Source of the DNA: Thermoflexales bacterium | GTDB lineage: Bacteria; Chloroflexota; Anaerolineae; Fen-1058 | Reading direction: 5' to 3' | Assembly (NCBI GenBank): GCA_016931085.1 | Contig: JAFGFO010000082.1 | Coordinates: forward strand, 1-21,523 | Length of the DNA stretch: 21,523 nt | Shown: positions 20,148-21,523 of the stretch, piece after piece | Position numbering within the stretch: the first letter of the stretch is position 1 | Layout of the letters: every line of letters starts with the position of its first letter | Notes under the pieces: generated by a model | The model's input: the letters and a program-made list of their open reading frames with translations, nothing else | Database searches by the model: none | What the model was told of the DNA's origin: nothing | Made by a program: the position numbers and the translations under genes

Positions 20148-21523
20148 ATGGGAAGCATGGCGCGATGCGCTGGCTTGTGTGTGCTGCTGGCGGCATCGCT
20201 GGCGGCTGCCACGAGCCTGCCAGCCGCGGCCAGCCAGTTGCCCAACCCTGCCACACTCCTCGCGGCCCAGACGCCCCAGCCGGAACTACCGGCCGGCCAG
20301 ATTTGTTACAAGATCGAGATCGAGGCTGACGGGCTGTACACCGTGAGTTACGAGGCACTGCTGGCGGCCGGGCTGAACGTGACCCACACCCCACCCTTGA
20401 GCCTGGCTCTGAGCTGGCGGGGGCAGCCGGTGGCGGTGGAGGACGTGGGCGACGGGGACCAAGTCTTTGAGCCGGGCGAGGGACTGCGCTTTTTTGGCCT
20501 CAAATTCCACGCCAGCGTGCAGGATGAAAAGTATACCGACACGGACGTTTACTGGCTGGGCGTGAGCGAGGCAGGAGGCGCGCGCATACAGAGCCGGCCG
20601 GCCGACCTGCCCGGCGATCTGCCGCCCCTGGGCTGGTTCACCGACACCCTGCGCGCCGAGGCCTCTCGCGCCTGGTGGTCACGCTGGACCAACAAGCCAC
20701 AGTCGAGCGACACCTGGTTCTGGGACTATGTCAACACGACTCAGACGGTGACCAGGGTCTATACGACGAGCGTGCCCTTCCCGGCGTCTGGCGACTACGC
20801 GATCATCGTCCGTGCCAACGCCGTCGCACGGGAAAGCAGCCTATACGGCTTCCGCCAACACCATCTGCGCTTCAGCTTCAACGATGCGCTGGTGGCAGAT
20901 ACGAGCTGGTACGGCGGCTCCCAAGGCCCCGAGCGGACGGTGAGCCGCTCGCTCGACACGGCCTACCTGCTCAGCGGGACGAACAGCTTGACGATGACCG
21001 TGTTGACCGATACGACGAGCCGGGAGCAGCTATTTTTCAACTGGTTCGAGCTGACGTACCGGCGCGCCTTTACTGCGGCGGGCGGCGAATTGCGCTTTAG
21101 CCTCATCAGCAGCGGCGTCGTGACGGTGGCCGGCCTGTCCCTGCCGGACGCCCGTGCCTACGATACCAGCATACCCACCCAGCCGGTGCGCATCGCCCTA
21201 CCCACCTCTGGCCCTGTGAGCTTTGAGGCGGGACCTGGCTCGTACTGGCTCAGCTCACCAGGGGCGGAACGGGCGCCGGCCCGCTTGTCGCGCTACAGCG
21301 TGCCGGAGCTTGACCCGCCCGGCGGGGCGGATTACGTCATCATCACCCACGCCAGTCTGTTGGCCCAGGCCGAACGGCTGGCAGCCTTTCACACCGGGCG
21401 CGGGCTGAAGGTGGCCGTGGCGGACGCCGCCGACCTGTATAACCAGTACAACGGCGGCGTCTATCACCCGGAGGCCATCCGGCGCTACCTGTGGCACGCC
21501 TATGACACCTGGCCGCGCCGCCC
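20148..21523 (+). CDS. secreted C25 (gingipain-like) peptidase, 5' part
   Basis: The frame is open to the right edge; 458 residues are visible. I chose the ATG at 20148 because GGGAGG lies 8 nt upstream and a clean signal peptide follows. An in-frame ATG at 20118 lacks a ribosome site. After the signal, residues about 40-390 form a beta-rich region with YKIEIEADGLYTVSYEAL, GLRFFGLK and YTDTDVYWLGV, the usual N-terminal part of C25 proteins. From residue 395, ADYVIITHASLLAQAERLA, then GRGLKVAVADAADLY, and HPEAIRRYL at 440, match the start of the Peptidase_C25 domain. The catalytic His and Cys would lie beyond the window, so activity cannot be judged. It could process or release the products of the upstream genes. 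Confidence 0.82.
   Translation, partial: MGSMARCAGLCVLLAASLAAATSLPAAASQLPNPATLLAAQTPQPELPAGQICYKIEIEADGLYTVSYEALLAAGLNVTHTPPLSLALSWRGQPVAVEDVGDGDQVFEPGEGLRFFGLKFHASVQDEKYTDTDVYWLGVSEAGGARIQSRPADLPGDLPPLGWFTDTLRAEASRAWWSRWTNKPQSSDTWFWDYVNTTQTVTRVYTTSVPFPASGDYAIIVRANAVARESSLYGFRQHHLRFSFNDALVADTSWYGGSQGPERTVSRSLDTAYLLSGTNSLTMTVLTDTTSREQLFFNWFELTYRRAFTAAGGELRFSLISSGVVTVAGLSLPDARAYDTSIPTQPVRIALPTSGPVSFEAGPGSYWLSSPGAERAPARLSRYSVPELDPPGGADYVIITHASLLAQAERLAAFHTGRGLKVAVADAADLYNQYNGGVYHPEAIRRYLWHAYDTWPRR

Overview
The window is about 21.5 kb of GC-rich, densely packed bacterial DNA from what is most likely a member of the Chloroflexota (Anaerolineae-like). The inference rests on three things: a large secreted protein ending in a YLPLVLK-type tail, several polytopic GT-C glycosyltransferases carrying a C-terminal beta-sandwich module, and small dispersed repeats scattered through and inside genes. 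No rRNA, tRNA, CRISPR array, transposase or phage gene is visible.

Layout, left to right. (1) 1-446 holds no complete gene. On the minus strand it has a perfect consensus sigma-70 promoter, a five-codon leader ORF and a compact structured RNA that runs toward a gene off the left edge. A terminator and three other hairpins separate it from the next gene. (2) 447-6757 (minus strand) is a membrane-glycosylation block: a flippase-like (LPG_synthase_TM/AglD-type) protein coupled by an ATGA overlap to a GT39 enzyme, then a second GT39 enzyme with a C-terminal beta-sandwich, then a GT87-like GT-C protein behind its own -10 element. (3) 6758-9074 is a patchy accessory stretch: a truncated small membrane protein, a palindromic repeat, a plus-strand SAM methyltransferase with a good promoter, a folded inverted repeat and a headless gene remnant. 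(4) 9075-17400 (minus) is a tightly coupled operon of a 1,240-residue secreted beta-helix/DUF11/Ig-like protein, a 35-codon small ORF, a DUF503 protein and two more GT-C enzymes. (5) 17530-18336 (minus) is a lipoate ligase/octanoyltransferase-like protein. (6) From 18439 to the right edge (plus) lie a membrane-anchored FnIII-like protein, an HPr-kinase-related P-loop protein, a PqqD-like peptide chaperone and the start of a secreted C25 (gingipain-like) peptidase.

How they may work together: blocks 2 and 4 look like machinery that moves lipid-linked sugars across the membrane and transfers them to extracytoplasmic acceptors. The large secreted protein is a plausible acceptor because its gene is first in the coupled operon. 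Block 6 pairs a peptide-leader-binding protein (PqqD fold) with a kinase-like protein and secreted/anchored proteins, so it is a candidate for an undescribed peptide- or protein-modification system.

The most unusual sequence-level signals are the structured leader with its internal small ORF at the left edge, and the dispersed repeats (two heptamer families and one 90-bp palindromic element) that sit in frame inside three different glycosyltransferase genes while related copies lie in untranslated regions.
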